A stretch of DNA of 64,000 nucleotides, from positions 102,823 through 166,822 of the forward strand of contig JANPBT010000026.1 in NCBI GenBank assembly GCA_031430575.1, read 5' to 3'. Position numbers and translations under genes: made by a program. The notes under the pieces are model-generated. The model had not been told where the DNA came from, made no database searches, and saw only the letters and a list, made by a program, of their open reading frames with translations. Source of the DNA: JANMDS01 sp031430575 (GTDB lineage: Bacteria > Pseudomonadota > Gammaproteobacteria > Burkholderiales > Casimicrobiaceae). Below, in pieces: positions 8,300 through 17,056 of this stretch (the stretch's first letter is position 1; every line of letters starts with the position of its first letter).

Positions 8300-8938
8300 T
8301 TAAATAATCGCGCATCCTGTTTTCGCCACGATTTCTTCGCGCGATACCTGCGGCGCAGTTTCGAGCAATTTCAAGCCTTGAGCGGTGACTTCAAACACGC
8401 CAAGATCGGTAATGATGAGATCAATCACGCCCACGCCAGTCAGCGGCAGCGTGCAATCTTTCAGCACTTTTAAATCGGTCGTGCCATCTTTTTTCGTGGC
8501 GACGTGCTCCATCACCACAATCACGCGACCCACGCCCGCGACCAAATCCATCGCGCCGCCCATGCCTTTGATGAGCTTGCCCGGGATCATCCAGTTGGCC
8601 AAATCGCCGCGCTCGCTAACTTGCATCGCGCCCAAAATCGCCAGATTGATCTTGCCGCCGCGAATCATCGCAAATGAATCAGCAGAGGAGAAAATCGCCG
8701 AGCCGGGGATGGTCGTGACCGTTTGTTTGCCTGCGTTAATCATGTCGGCATCGACATTTTCTTCCGTTGGAAACGGACCAATACCGAGCAGGCCATTTTC
8801 ACTTTGTAGCCAGACTTCCATCCCGGCGGGGACGTGGTTTGCCACTAAGGTTGGCAACCCAATACCGAGGTTCACATAAAAACCATCGCGCAATTCTTTT
8901 GCGGCGCGCGCAGCCATTTCATCGCGTGTCCAGGCCAT
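8300..8938 (-). CDS. scoB: 3-oxoacid CoA-transferase subunit B
   Basis: The 212 aa beta subunit of succinyl-CoA:3-ketoacid CoA-transferase, which moves CoA from succinyl-CoA to acetoacetate so that ketone bodies can enter the TCA cycle. The catalytic Glu47 is in LQSENGLLGIGPFP. Further family segments are GGKINLAILGAMQVSERGDLANW and GVGRVIVVMEHVATKKDG. Near the C-terminus the dispersed repeat at 8343-8360 is read as TAPQVSREE. The gene follows scoA with 2 bp between stop and start, so the two are cotranscribed and form a heteromer. It could serve the end of the fatty-acid pathway encoded further right. Confidence 0.95.
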   Translation of the reverse strand: MAWTRDEMAARAAKELRDGFYVNLGIGLPTLVANHVPAGMEVWLQSENGLLGIGPFPTEENVDADMINAGKQTVTTIPGSAIFSSADSFAMIRGGKINLAILGAMQVSERGDLANWMIPGKLIKGMGGAMDLVAGVGRVIVVMEHVATKKDGTTDLKVLKDCTLPLTGVGVIDLIITDLGVFEVTAQGLKLLETAPQVSREEIVAKTGCAII

Positions 8939-8940
8939 GT

Positions 8941-9660
8941 TTATGCTCCTACCTTAGTTGCGTTGGGCGTAACGGTGCGTTGCTCGATGCGTTTTTCCGG
9001 GGTCGCGTTTAACACGATGCGGTGCACGTAAATCCCTGGCAAATGAATTTGATCAGGATCGAAAGTGCCGGTCTCAACGATCTTTTCAACTTCGACGACG
9101 GTAATTTTTCCCGCCATCGCCACGTTTGGATTGAAATTTCGTGCCGTGCGCCGAAAGACCAAATTCCCCGCTTTGTCTGCCATATAAGCTTTCACCAACG
9201 ACACGTCTGGCACCAGCGAGCGCTCCATCACGTATTTTTCACCATCAAATTCACGTATTTCCTTGCCGTCCGCGACGATCGTGCCGACGCCCGTTTTCGT
9301 AAAAAACGCCGGAATGCCCGCGCCGCCAGCGCGCAGCTTTTCTGCCAACGTGCCCTGCGGTGTGAACTCGAGCTCAAGCTCTTTTGCCAGATATTGCCGC
9401 TCAAATTCTTTGTTTTCGCCCACGTAGCTTGCGATCATTTTCTTGATCTGGCGCGTGGCGAGCAATTTGCCCAAACCAAAGCCATCAACGCCCGCATTAT
9501 TTGAAATCGCGGTCAGGTTTTTGACGCCGGATTGCTCAAGCGCATCGATCAGTGCTTCCGGAATCCCGCAGAGACCAAAACCGCCGACGGCGATCATGTG
9601 CCCATCTTTCACCAAACCATTGAGCGCTTCAAACGCGCTTGGGTAAATCTTATTTGCCAT
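8941..9660 (-). CDS. scoA: 3-oxoacid CoA-transferase subunit A
   Basis: The 239 aa alpha subunit of succinyl-CoA:3-ketoacid CoA-transferase. It shows the CoA-transferase glycine motif in MIAVGGFGLCGIPEALIDAL, the ISNNAGVDGFGLGKLL stretch and the RAGGAGIPAFFTKTGVGT segment, all typical of SCOT A subunits. It is the first gene of the scoAB pair. A dispersed repeat at 9681-9700 lies about 20 bp before the start codon, within the likely leader. Confidence 0.95.
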   Translation of the reverse strand: MANKIYPSAFEALNGLVKDGHMIAVGGFGLCGIPEALIDALEQSGVKNLTAISNNAGVDGFGLGKLLATRQIKKMIASYVGENKEFERQYLAKELELEFTPQGTLAEKLRAGGAGIPAFFTKTGVGTIVADGKEIREFDGEKYVMERSLVPDVSLVKAYMADKAGNLVFRRTARNFNPNVAMAGKITVVEVEKIVETGTFDPDQIHLPGIYVHRIVLNATPEKRIEQRTVTPNATKVGA

Positions 9661-9680
9661 TTTTAGGCTCCAAAACAGTT

Positions 9681-9700
9681 AAAACTGCGCCGCAGGTATT
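9681..9700 (-). repeat. Dispersed repeat upstream of scoA
   Basis: A reverse-orientation copy (AAAACTGCGCCGCAGGTATT) lies in the scoA leader, with AACT replacing the commoner AATCT flank. Confidence 0.95.
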
Positions 9701-9824
9701 TTGGCTGAAAAGCCAACTCACCGAGTACATCTAATTTTTCGCCTTACAAAACAAAATACTGAGACGCAAAAGTCCGTCAATTTCCCCAAATTGATCCCGA
9801 CAGATTTTATTTCTAACGACAGTT

Positions 9825-10899
9825 TCAAGCTAATGGATCGCTTTTTCGAGCAAGAATCTCATTTGCTTGCCTAAAAAGCGGCAACTCGATCCATTGAAAC
9901 CATTTGTGGCAAAACACAATGATTGCTACCGCTGCGAGTGCGATTATCAGCCATTTTGGAAACCCAGAGTCGAGTACAAATTTATTTGCGTGAGCAGCGA
10001 GTAATTCCAACAAAATCGGATGCAATAAATAAAGGCTATACGACGAATCTCCGATCAACTCCAACGGGGATTTTTCGTGTAACTGCGGGGGGGGGGGGGG
10101 ATGGTACGAGCGCCCAAAAGCAGCAGCCAGCTGCAAATACGCCAAACGTTGCAACCCTAATGATTTCGATGCGATCAGAAAATTCGACAAAAATGCCTGC
10201 ATAGAGCCCTAAGCATCCGACGATGATCACCGTAAATTTCAAGCGGTAGTTCACGCTTCCAGGGACGCGGATATGCCCTAAAAAAAGTCCGCACAGGAAT
10301 TCTAGGCAAAAACCGCTGAGAAGAAATCTGAAAGGCTGACCGCCACTAACGACAGCGGCTTTATCGAGTGTGAGCCAACCGATATTCCAAATGGCAAGCG
10401 CAATGAAAGCAATCGTCAGAACTGTCGTTCGATATCGACGCAAATAAAAATAGGCGATCACTGCAAAAAAGTAGAAATAAATTTCACAGGTGAGTGACCA
10501 TGCCGTTGGCAGCACATTGCGCTTAATCGTCGGGATGAGTAAGAAAATGCTTTTAAAAGCAGTATCACCAGTCGGGAGCAATCTATCAAATGCAAAATAC
10601 CCGATGGCGACGTACGCGACAAGCGCGGGCCAGTAACCTAAATAAATTCGCGAGAGGCGACGATATAGAAAGGCCATAGGCGATTGGCTACGCTGCGCGG
10701 AAAGCAGCACCGTGCGACCCACGACAATCCCGCTTAAAACAAAAAATATATCAACACCGATGTAGCCATATTGCGAAAAAGATTGAATCCACTCCAGCCC
10801 AGGAGTGGCTAGAAAATGCGGGCTCAAGTGGAAGGCAAGTACCAGCAATGCCGCGATGCCCCGAAGCGCCTGTAATTTTGGAGAGTAGGTAAGCGTCAC
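9825..10899 (-). CDS. Membrane acyltransferase (acyltransferase 3 family), frameshifted at a 14-C tract
   Basis: The N-terminal part opens MTLTYSPKLQALRGIAALL and contains the acyltransferase-3 active-site region LAFHL and the GYIGVDIFFVLSGIVVG motif. It has about eight hydrophobic segments and stops after 287 aa. The rest of the family domain (SPLELIGDSSYSLYLLHP and a last membrane segment) is intact in another frame down to the left end. The break is at the G tract at 10087-10100, which reads as C on the coding strand. With 13 or 16 bases the two parts join in one frame of about 357 aa, a normal length. The family O-acylates sugars of lipopolysaccharide, capsule or other surface glycans. 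Phase variation by slipped-strand mispairing is likely; a sequencing error is the alternative. Confidence 0.85.
10087..10100. repeat. Homopolymer of 14 G inside the acyltransferase gene
   Basis: Fourteen consecutive G, far longer than any other G run seen in the window, sit at the frame break of the acyltransferase gene. Such tracts are hypermutable by polymerase slippage and are the classic switch of contingency genes. Confidence 0.9.
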
Positions 10900-10988
10900 G
10901 CGTAGATGAATGGATGGATGATTGATTCAGGCGTATTGAGGGTTTTAAAGCCTAGAAACAACTACAGCAGCAGCGAGCGAGACTTCGC

Positions 10989-11005
10989 AATCTGCGCCGC
11001 AGGTA
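10989..11005 (-). repeat. Dispersed repeat 3' of the MetE-like gene
   Basis: A reverse-orientation copy lies 8 bp past the stop codon of the methyltransferase gene, in the gap before the acyltransferase. Confidence 0.93.
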
Positions 11006-11013
11006 AATAAACA

Positions 11014-12048
11014 CTACGCACCGTATTTCAATCGTGCAATCGCAGCACCTTGGCCGAGCGCATCGAGTTTCGCCCGCGCAATTGCGCGATCCATCGGTGC
11101 CATGCCGCAATTGGTGCAAGGGAAGAGCTTTTCTTTGGCGACGTATTGCAGCGCGCGGCCAATGGTGTCCGCCACTTGCTCTGGCGTCTCGATGACGTCG
11201 CTTGCCACGTCGATCACGCCGACCATCACATCTTTGCCTTTGAGCAAACCCATCAAACTCATGGGCACTTTTGCGTTCGCGCATTCAAGTGAAATTTGAT
11301 CTAACCGGCTTGCCGCAAGCGCTGGGAAAATCTCTTCGTATTGCCGCCATTCGCTGCCCAGCGTTTCTTTCCAATCGAGATTGGCTTTGATGCCGTAGCC
11401 GTAGCAGATATGTACGGCTGTGGTGCAGGTGAGCCCTTCAATGCAGCGGTGCAGCGCGTCGATGCCCCATGTTTTCACGTCGTCCATGTAGACGTTAAAC
11501 GCAGGCTCATCAAACTGAATCACATCCACGCCGTCGGCTTGTAATGCGCGGGCTTCTTGATTGAGTAATTCGGCAAACGCCATGGCGAGTTTCACTTTAT
11601 CGCCATAGAAATTATCAGAAAGCGTATCGATAATAGTCATCGGTCCGGGCATGGTGATTTTGATTTTTTTTGCGGTGTGGGCACGCATCAATTGCGCCTC
11701 CGCCGCGTGCACCCGGCCTTTGAGTTTCAGCGGGCCCGTGACCACGGGCACCATCGCATCGTAACGATTGTTGCGGATGCCCATTTTGACTTTGTGCTCG
11801 AAATCAATGCCTTCTACAAACTCTAAAAAACCGTGCACAAAATGCTGCCGCGATTGCTCGCCATCAGTGAGAATGTCCACCCCCGCGGCTTCTTGCTCTT
11901 TCATCCAGAGCAGCGTGGCATCGCGCTTCGCTTGCGTGAGCGCATCTCCGCTTGGAATCCACTGCGGCCAGAGCTTGTTGGTTTCGGAAAGCCAAGCCGG
12001 TTTAGGTAATGAACCGGCGAGAGTGGTGGGGAAGAGGGCGGCATTCAT
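11014..12048 (-). CDS. Cobalamin-independent methionine synthase, core (C-terminal-domain-only) type
   Basis: The 344 aa protein corresponds to the catalytic half of MetE and lacks the N-terminal folate-binding duplicate. Zinc-site residues are visible as the His and Cys of AVHICYG and a Cys in PCTNCGMAP, with a Glu in SLECANAKV. The substrate-side segments GEQSRQHFVHGFLE and IQFDEPAFNVYMDD are also typical. Core MetE proteins of aerobic bacteria (the MesD group) methylate homocysteine from a donor other than the usual polyglutamyl folate. Known MesD proteins need a partner, MesX, that is not seen here. A flavin reductase gene is divergent and adjacent. The start was placed at MNAALFPTTLAGSLPKP; the frame is open further upstream. 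Confidence 0.88.
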   Translation of the reverse strand: MNAALFPTTLAGSLPKPAWLSETNKLWPQWIPSGDALTQAKRDATLLWMKEQEAAGVDILTDGEQSRQHFVHGFLEFVEGIDFEHKVKMGIRNNRYDAMVPVVTGPLKLKGRVHAAEAQLMRAHTAKKIKITMPGPMTIIDTLSDNFYGDKVKLAMAFAELLNQEARALQADGVDVIQFDEPAFNVYMDDVKTWGIDALHRCIEGLTCTTAVHICYGYGIKANLDWKETLGSEWRQYEEIFPALAASRLDQISLECANAKVPMSLMGLLKGKDVMVGVIDVASDVIETPEQVADTIGRALQYVAKEKLFPCTNCGMAPMDRAIARAKLDALGQGAAIARLKYGA

Positions 12049-12118
12049 GAGGTGGTTTCGCGATAATTTCGTTAAGTTTAGTGCCCGCTGCGACCCACCT
12101 GCTGCCACGTTTTCCCGT

Positions 12119-12176
12119 AAAACTGCGCCGCAGGTATTGACCTTTGCCAATGTGAGGAATACGTGCGGCGCAACTA
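12119..12176. repeat. Inverted repeat pair (one degenerate) in a divergent promoter region
   Basis: A full copy at 12119-12138 faces a degenerate copy at about 12159-12176 (AATACGTGCGGCGCAACT). They share the 138 bp between the divergent MetE-like and flavin reductase genes. The right copy ends only about ten bases before the flavin reductase start, so it may affect initiation. Confidence 0.75.
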
Positions 12177-12186
12177 AACTGTTTTG

Positions 12187-12756
12187 ATGAATGAAAAAAT
12201 AGCGGTTGAGCTTAAGCGCGCCTATCTTCTTTTGAATCACGGGCCGACCGTGTTGATCTCCGCTTCCCATGGCGGGCGGGAAAATGTGATGGCAGCAGCC
12301 TGGAATATGGCTATTGATTTTGTGCCACCCAAAGTCGCGATGGTTATTGATAGAAAATCGTTCACACGCGAGTTGATTTTGGCGTCTGGCGCCTTTGCGT
12401 TAAGCGTCCCAACGGAGAACATCGCGTCGCTCACCACGTCTGTGGGCTCGATCAGCGGGCGTGATATTGAGAAGTTGACCGTGCGTGGTGTGCCCCATTT
12501 CCCGGCCGAGAAAATCGCAGCCCCCCTCATTGCGGGCTGCGCTGGCTGGTTGGAATGCCGGCATATCCCCGAGCCAGAAATGGAAGCGAAATATGATTTG
12601 TTTTTTGGCGAGGTGATTGCGGCCTGGGCTGATCCGCGCGTTTTCGTTGAAAATCGCTGGCAGTTTGATGATGAAAAGCACCCCGGCATGCGCACGATTC
12701 ATCATATCGCCGCGGGCACTTACTTCGCCGCGGGCCAGCAAGTCGCGACCAAGTAG
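12187..12756 (+). CDS. Flavin reductase-like FMN-binding split-barrel protein
   Basis: Protein of 189 aa with the flavin-reductase-like domain over nearly its full length. Supporting segments are NHGPTVLISASHGGRENVMA at the N-terminus, AAWNMAIDFVPPKVAMVID and FALSVPTENIA. Such proteins use NAD(P)H to reduce FMN or bind flavin for a partner oxygenase. The gene is divergent from a core MetE-type methionine synthase, which in other aerobes is associated with oxygen- and flavin-linked partners. That makes a functional pairing plausible, though it is inferred from position only. Confidence 0.85.
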   Translation: MNEKIAVELKRAYLLLNHGPTVLISASHGGRENVMAAAWNMAIDFVPPKVAMVIDRKSFTRELILASGAFALSVPTENIASLTTSVGSISGRDIEKLTVRGVPHFPAEKIAAPLIAGCAGWLECRHIPEPEMEAKYDLFFGEVIAAWADPRVFVENRWQFDDEKHPGMRTIHHIAAGTYFAAGQQVATK

Positions 12757-12855
12757 CGAGGCCAAGATCGTAGTGTCGCTAGAGGCCAACACATTGCGTT
12801 CATCAAGTTTTAGGCGCAGAATTTAGCCATTGAGATTTTGCGTTTGGAGCACCTG

Positions 12856-14532
12856 GTGTCGCGCTATTTGTATCCACGGCTCACTCTTTTTGTGCTCGCG
12901 TTCGCCATTATTTTTGCTGCATCATCGCAAGCGCAAGTCGCGCTAACGCTGGTGAGCGCGGCCGTGCAATCCCCCGTCGATATTGCCAGCGCCCGCGATG
13001 GCGAGACGATGCTCGTCGTCGAGCAAGGCGGGCGCATTTTGCGATTGGAGCGTGGCGCAATTTCGAGCACGCCGTATCTTGATGTGCGCCCACTCATTTC
13101 GACCGGCGGCGAGCGCGGCTTGCTGGGGATCGCGGTGCACCCGCAATTTGCGCGCAACGGCTTTATCTATCTGAACTACACACGTGCGAGCGATGGCGCG
13201 ACGGTGATTGCCCGTTTCACGCGCAACGCCGCAAACCTAAAAACTGCAGATTTTTCCAGCGAGAAGATTTTGCTCACGATCCCGCAGCCCTATGCAAATC
13301 ACAATGGCGGCGCGCTGCGATTTGGCGCAGATGGACTTCTATATATTGGCATGGGCGATGGCGGCAGCGGCAATGATCCGCAAAATTTTGCGCAGAATAT
13401 GCAATCTCTGCTCGGCAAGATGCTACGTATTGATGTTGATCGCGGTGATCCGTATGCAGTACCGATCGATAATCCGTTTGCACCCAACCCAAACGCTGGC
13501 CGTCCCGAGATTTTTGCCGCGGGCTTACGCAATCCGTGGCGATTTTCGTTTGATCGCGTCAATGGTGATATGTACATTGGCGACGTGGGGCAGGGTGAGC
13601 GCGAGGAAGTCGATTTGGTAGGGCCGGTGACGACGCTGCAGTTCCCGCGTGCGCTCATCAATTTTGGCTGGCGCACGCTTGAAGGCACGCGCTGCACCGG
13701 GCTCGACGGCACAGCAAACTGCGCCGCAGGTAATTTCACCCCGCCCATTTTGGAATACACCCACGCCGAAGGCTGCTCAATTACGGGCGGCGTGCGCTAC
13801 ACGGGAACCGCTGTGCCGGAATTGGCAACAGGACATCACTATCTTTTTGCAGATTACTGCACGGGGCAAATTTGGCGCGGCACACGCGATGCCGCAGGCG
13901 CATGGAGTCGCAGCCCGTTGGTCAATGCTCAATCAAACGTGACCGGCTTTGGGGAAGACGATGCAGGCGAGGTTTACGTGCTCGATGCCACCAAAGGTAT
14001 TTTTAAACTGACCTCTAGCACTGCGCCACCGAGCAGCGGGATTCCGGTGGCGAAGGAATATTTCAACACTACGTTGCAGCACTACTTCATCACTGCCGAT
14101 GCCGCCGAGCAGCGCAGCGTTGAGTCCGGTGGCGCCGGGCTCGGCTGGCAGCTCACGGGGCAATCGTTCAAAGTTATTTCGATCAATATCGCGTTTTCGC
14201 CTGCGCCATTCCCAATTGGCGCAGTCTGCCGCTTTTATGGCACGCCCGGCAAAGGCCCGAACTCTCATTTTTATACGTCTGATTTCGCAGAGTGCGAAGC
14301 GGTTAAGCGCGATCAGGGTTGGTTCCATGAAGGCTTAGTGTTTCAGGTGGCCCAAAAAAGCGCGAGCAATGCCTGCCCGCCCAATCTTCCGCCGGTTTAC
14401 CGCAGCTACAACAATCGCTTCCCGCAAAACGATTCCAACCATCGCTACACCACCGATTTAGCGACCCACCAAACCATGATCGCTCGTGGTTGGGTTGATG
14501 AAAAAGTTGTTTTCTGTGCAGCGGCACGCTGA
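12856..14532 (+). CDS. Secreted PQQ-dependent sugar dehydrogenase-type beta-propeller with C-terminal DUF5648 region
   Basis: The preferred GTG start (MSRYLYPRLTLFVLAF) has GGAG six bases upstream and gives 558 aa with a Sec signal peptide ending ASSQAQ. Residues about 25-385 form a glucose/sorbosone dehydrogenase propeller, with GERGLLGIAVHPQF, NHNGGALRFGADGLLYIGMG and GLRNPWRFSFD. The quinoprotein family oxidises aldose sugars in the periplasm with PQQ. The last 165 residues carry two HYFITA/YTTDL-type repeats (KEYFNTTLQHYFITADAAE and HFYTSDFAECEAV), like DUF5648 modules found on secreted bacterial proteins. A dispersed repeat at 13716-13735 is read as NCAAGNF. A TTG 18 bp earlier is the alternative start. 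Confidence 0.9.
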   Translation: MSRYLYPRLTLFVLAFAIIFAASSQAQVALTLVSAAVQSPVDIASARDGETMLVVEQGGRILRLERGAISSTPYLDVRPLISTGGERGLLGIAVHPQFARNGFIYLNYTRASDGATVIARFTRNAANLKTADFSSEKILLTIPQPYANHNGGALRFGADGLLYIGMGDGGSGNDPQNFAQNMQSLLGKMLRIDVDRGDPYAVPIDNPFAPNPNAGRPEIFAAGLRNPWRFSFDRVNGDMYIGDVGQGEREEVDLVGPVTTLQFPRALINFGWRTLEGTRCTGLDGTANCAAGNFTPPILEYTHAEGCSITGGVRYTGTAVPELATGHHYLFADYCTGQIWRGTRDAAGAWSRSPLVNAQSNVTGFGEDDAGEVYVLDATKGIFKLTSSTAPPSSGIPVAKEYFNTTLQHYFITADAAEQRSVESGGAGLGWQLTGQSFKVISINIAFSPAPFPIGAVCRFYGTPGKGPNSHFYTSDFAECEAVKRDQGWFHEGLVFQVAQKSASNACPPNLPPVYRSYNNRFPQNDSNHRYTTDLATHQTMIARGWVDEKVVFCAAAR

Positions 14533-14540
14533 GTTCGCCG

Positions 14541-14570
14541 CACGTATCGTACCTGCGGCGCAGATACGAT
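14541..14570 (+). repeat. Dispersed repeat embedded in a longer hairpin, 3' of the sugar dehydrogenase gene
   Basis: The repeat core is flanked by ATCGTA and TACGAT, so the odd palindrome extends to about 12 bp on each side with one mismatch. It lies some 15 bp past the stop codon. Confidence 0.8.
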
Positions 14571-14724
14571 GCAATTTAACGGCTTGAGGCTTCTACTTCC
14601 GGTCCTCCGCTTGCCTGATTGCCACTTTTTTGAAAATATCGCGATTCGAATAGGTCGGCGGTGGTTCGGAGTTGCCGAAAAGTGCGCGCATCCAGTGGCC
14701 GTCAGGCGGGTTTGAAAATATGAT

Positions 14725-14982
14725 CTAGCGGCAGCCAAATTCAGCGCGATCACTTTCCATCAATTTGATGCGTTCGTCTATATCCTTGGTGCAATATTTC
14801 TGCCGAAAATCATTCCGGCTATCACCGAGAAACACGACGATTTCGTACGTCACCGCCACGGCATCTTGGCGATTTTGTTTGTTGGACGTGTCGGGCATTC
14901 CGTCACGTAAAACGCAGCCGCGATGTGATGAAACACTTTTCTCGTCCATAACTCCAATTGAATTGATTGGAATTCGAGCCAC
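14725..14982 (-). CDS. Small hypothetical ORF, doubtful
   Basis: An 85-codon GTG-start frame on the minus strand lies in an otherwise empty 690 bp stretch. Its product is mostly polar, with three Cys and a plausible fold-like segment, AVTYEIVVFLGDSRNDF. No ribosome-binding site or known domain is recognised. It may be a small exported protein, a gene remnant or chance. The rest of 14571-15184 shows nothing else I can support. Confidence 0.25.
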   Translation of the reverse strand: MARIPINSIGVMDEKSVSSHRGCVLRDGMPDTSNKQNRQDAVAVTYEIVVFLGDSRNDFRQKYCTKDIDERIKLMESDRAEFGCR

Positions 14983-15220
14983 GCATCGCGCTTATATAGA
15001 GAGCGTTATTGAGTGCATCCGCCGTAATCGTTGCACGGGCGACATTCGAATCAACTTAGGCAAAGAGATCGCGATTTAGCTCAGACTGCTGCGGTGCAGA
15101 TTGGGATCTAGGACACACTTAAGTGGTACCGGGATTGGCGGCTGGCGGCTATTTTCCAAGAAAAGCCCCCTCCGGTCGTAGCGCTTGCTTACGCCTCCCC
15201 CCAAATGTGAAACTACGTGC

Positions 15221-16066
15221 ATGACGACCCCAGCGCTTCTTTTTCATTACACATCTGCGGAAGGGTTGCATTCAATCCTCACGAATCGAAAACTCCGCCT
15301 CACAAACGCCCGATATTTGAATGATTCCCAAGAAATTCTTCAAGGCTTAGAAATTGTGCGGCAGGTTCTGGCTGAGTTGCAGCGGGAGTGCCCACACAGC
15401 GCAGGCGACTATAGGGATCTTACGGACGTATTGCAGCCGCATCGCTGCAATACGTATGTTGCCTGTTTTTCTGAAGACGAAGACGAACTCAGTCAATGGC
15501 GGGCTTATGCCGACGATGGACGCGGATATGCAATCGGATTTTGCTCAACTAGACTTGCAAACTTTAGACCAGACATTAGCTTGACCAAGGTGCTCTACGC
15601 GGACGCGGCAACCTCGGCCGTTTGCGCAGCACAATTAGAAATTGCGGCAATGCTGCGCAGTCACTGGCTATCGGCGGCTGCCACAAGTTCCATCCCAGTT
15701 CTGATGCTTGGCAAGCGCCTCCTAGATATTGTTCCGTGGATCAAGCATCCAGCCTTTAAGCGCGAGCGTGAATGGAGACTCTGCTTAAATTCGTTTTGGG
15801 AAGCGCCTACGGTTTTCACGCCGCGCGGTGGGATCTTGGTGCCACGGATCGAAACGCCTATCGCCCGTCTGTCTGAAGACATTTCCAATCCGAATAAACC
15901 CGCCCCATCAACGTCGCCGATTGTCCGAATTACGATCGGTCCGCGCAATAACGTCGCCCTTGCGCGACTGGCGCTGGAGGCGTTTCTAAAGCATCTCGGG
16001 TACGAAGGGATCGAGATTGCGCAATCGATAGCGCCTTACCGAAGCTACAACGATGCCCAGCAATGA
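15221..16066 (+). CDS. DUF2971 family protein
   Basis: Protein of 281 aa. The N-terminal LFHYTSAEGLHSILTNRKLR and NARYLNDSQEI, and then CFSEDEDELSQWRAYADDGRGYAIGF, are the conserved segments of DUF2971. The biochemical function of this family is unknown to me. The gene stands alone, is bounded by long intergenic stretches, contains no dispersed repeat, and looks like an accessory gene. The ATG at MTTPALLFHYT was chosen because it starts just before the conserved domain. Confidence 0.85.
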   Translation: MTTPALLFHYTSAEGLHSILTNRKLRLTNARYLNDSQEILQGLEIVRQVLAELQRECPHSAGDYRDLTDVLQPHRCNTYVACFSEDEDELSQWRAYADDGRGYAIGFCSTRLANFRPDISLTKVLYADAATSAVCAAQLEIAAMLRSHWLSAAATSSIPVLMLGKRLLDIVPWIKHPAFKREREWRLCLNSFWEAPTVFTPRGGILVPRIETPIARLSEDISNPNKPAPSTSPIVRITIGPRNNVALARLALEAFLKHLGYEGIEIAQSIAPYRSYNDAQQ

Positions 16067-16183
16067 TCGCGTTGCTTTTTGGAAAAGTTTTAACGTCTCC
16101 ACATGCCGAATAATTGTGATGCCCTAGAGCCCCCACTGAAAGCTAACACCCATTTGAAACGGTAGATTGGATAGAGCTGAATC

Positions 16184-16203
16184 AATACCTGCGGCGCAGA
16201 ATT
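16184..16203 (+). repeat. Dispersed repeat between DUF2971 and glutathione transferase genes
   Basis: A forward-orientation copy lies in the 250 bp gap, about 120 bp before the glutathione transferase start and 120 bp after the DUF2971 stop. Confidence 0.93.
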
Positions 16204-16319
16204 TGTCGTTTTGAGGCAATATTGAAATAGAAATAGCGGTGAACGGTTCAACAAAACTGCACCATCAACATTTCAAGTCAAAATACCCTCGGCGCAACCT
16301 ATTTCACGAAACGACGATC

Positions 16320-17009
16320 ATGATTGACCTTTACTACTGGACGACTCCGAACGGGCACAAGATTACGATTTTTTTGGAGGAGGCGAAAATGAAGTATCGC
16401 TTGCTCCCGATCAATATTAGTAAGGGTGAGCAGTTTGATCCGAGCTTTTTGAAAATCGCGCCAAATAATCGTATTCCTGCTTTAGTCGATCATAAGCCGC
16501 CGGGCGGTGGCGCGCCGGTATCGCTGATGGAATCGGGCGCGATGCTGCTCTACCTTGCAGATAAATCAAAGAAATTTTTGAACCGGAAAAATTTGAACGC
16601 ACGTGCCGATGCGTTGCAGTGGCTTTTTTGGCAAATGGGCGGTCTTGGCCCCATGTGCGGGCAAAACCATCATTTCACGCAATATGCGCCCGAGCCGATT
16701 CCGTATGCGATCAATCGCTATGTAAACGAAACCTCGCGGCTGTATGGCGTGATGAATAAACGCTTGGCAGATCGAGAATTTCTCGCGGGCGAATATTCGA
16801 TTGCCGATATGGCGTGTTATCCGTGGATCGTGCCGCACGAAAAGCAAAAGCAAGATCTGAATGATTTCCCGCATCTGAAGCGCTGGTTTGAGACGATTTA
16901 TGCCCGCCCGGCGGTGAAAGCAGCCTATGCCCGGGCGAAAGAAGTAAACGTCACGCCCTCGGTGCAGACGGAAGAATCACGTCGGATTTTGTTTGGTCAG
17001 ACGAAATAG
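16320..17009 (+). CDS. Glutathione S-transferase, YfcG/YghU-like
   Basis: Cytoplasmic protein of 229 aa with an N-terminal thioredoxin-like domain and a C-terminal helical domain. The start MIDLYYWTTPNGHKITIFLE has the TPNGHK motif that marks the Nu-class YfcG/YghU enzymes. These bind two glutathiones or GSSG and act as disulfide-bond reductases. The APNNRIPALVDH and MESGAMLLYLADK segments make up the glutathione site. The C-terminal domain has the DREFLAGEYSIADMACYPW motif. The ATG gives the canonical N-terminus; an upstream in-frame start adds 27 unlikely residues. Confidence 0.92.
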   Translation: MIDLYYWTTPNGHKITIFLEEAKMKYRLLPINISKGEQFDPSFLKIAPNNRIPALVDHKPPGGGAPVSLMESGAMLLYLADKSKKFLNRKNLNARADALQWLFWQMGGLGPMCGQNHHFTQYAPEPIPYAINRYVNETSRLYGVMNKRLADREFLAGEYSIADMACYPWIVPHEKQKQDLNDFPHLKRWFETIYARPAVKAAYARAKEVNVTPSVQTEESRRILFGQTK

Positions 17010-17036
17010 CGAACGAAAAAACCCCAAAAAACGGGC

Positions 17037-17056
17037 AAATCTGCGCCGCAGGTATT
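17037..17056 (-). repeat. Dispersed repeat 3' of the glutathione transferase gene
   Basis: A reverse-orientation copy begins about 28 bp after the stop codon. The remainder of the 490 bp gap to the regulator gene holds the putative PsrA box but no credible gene. Confidence 0.93.
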
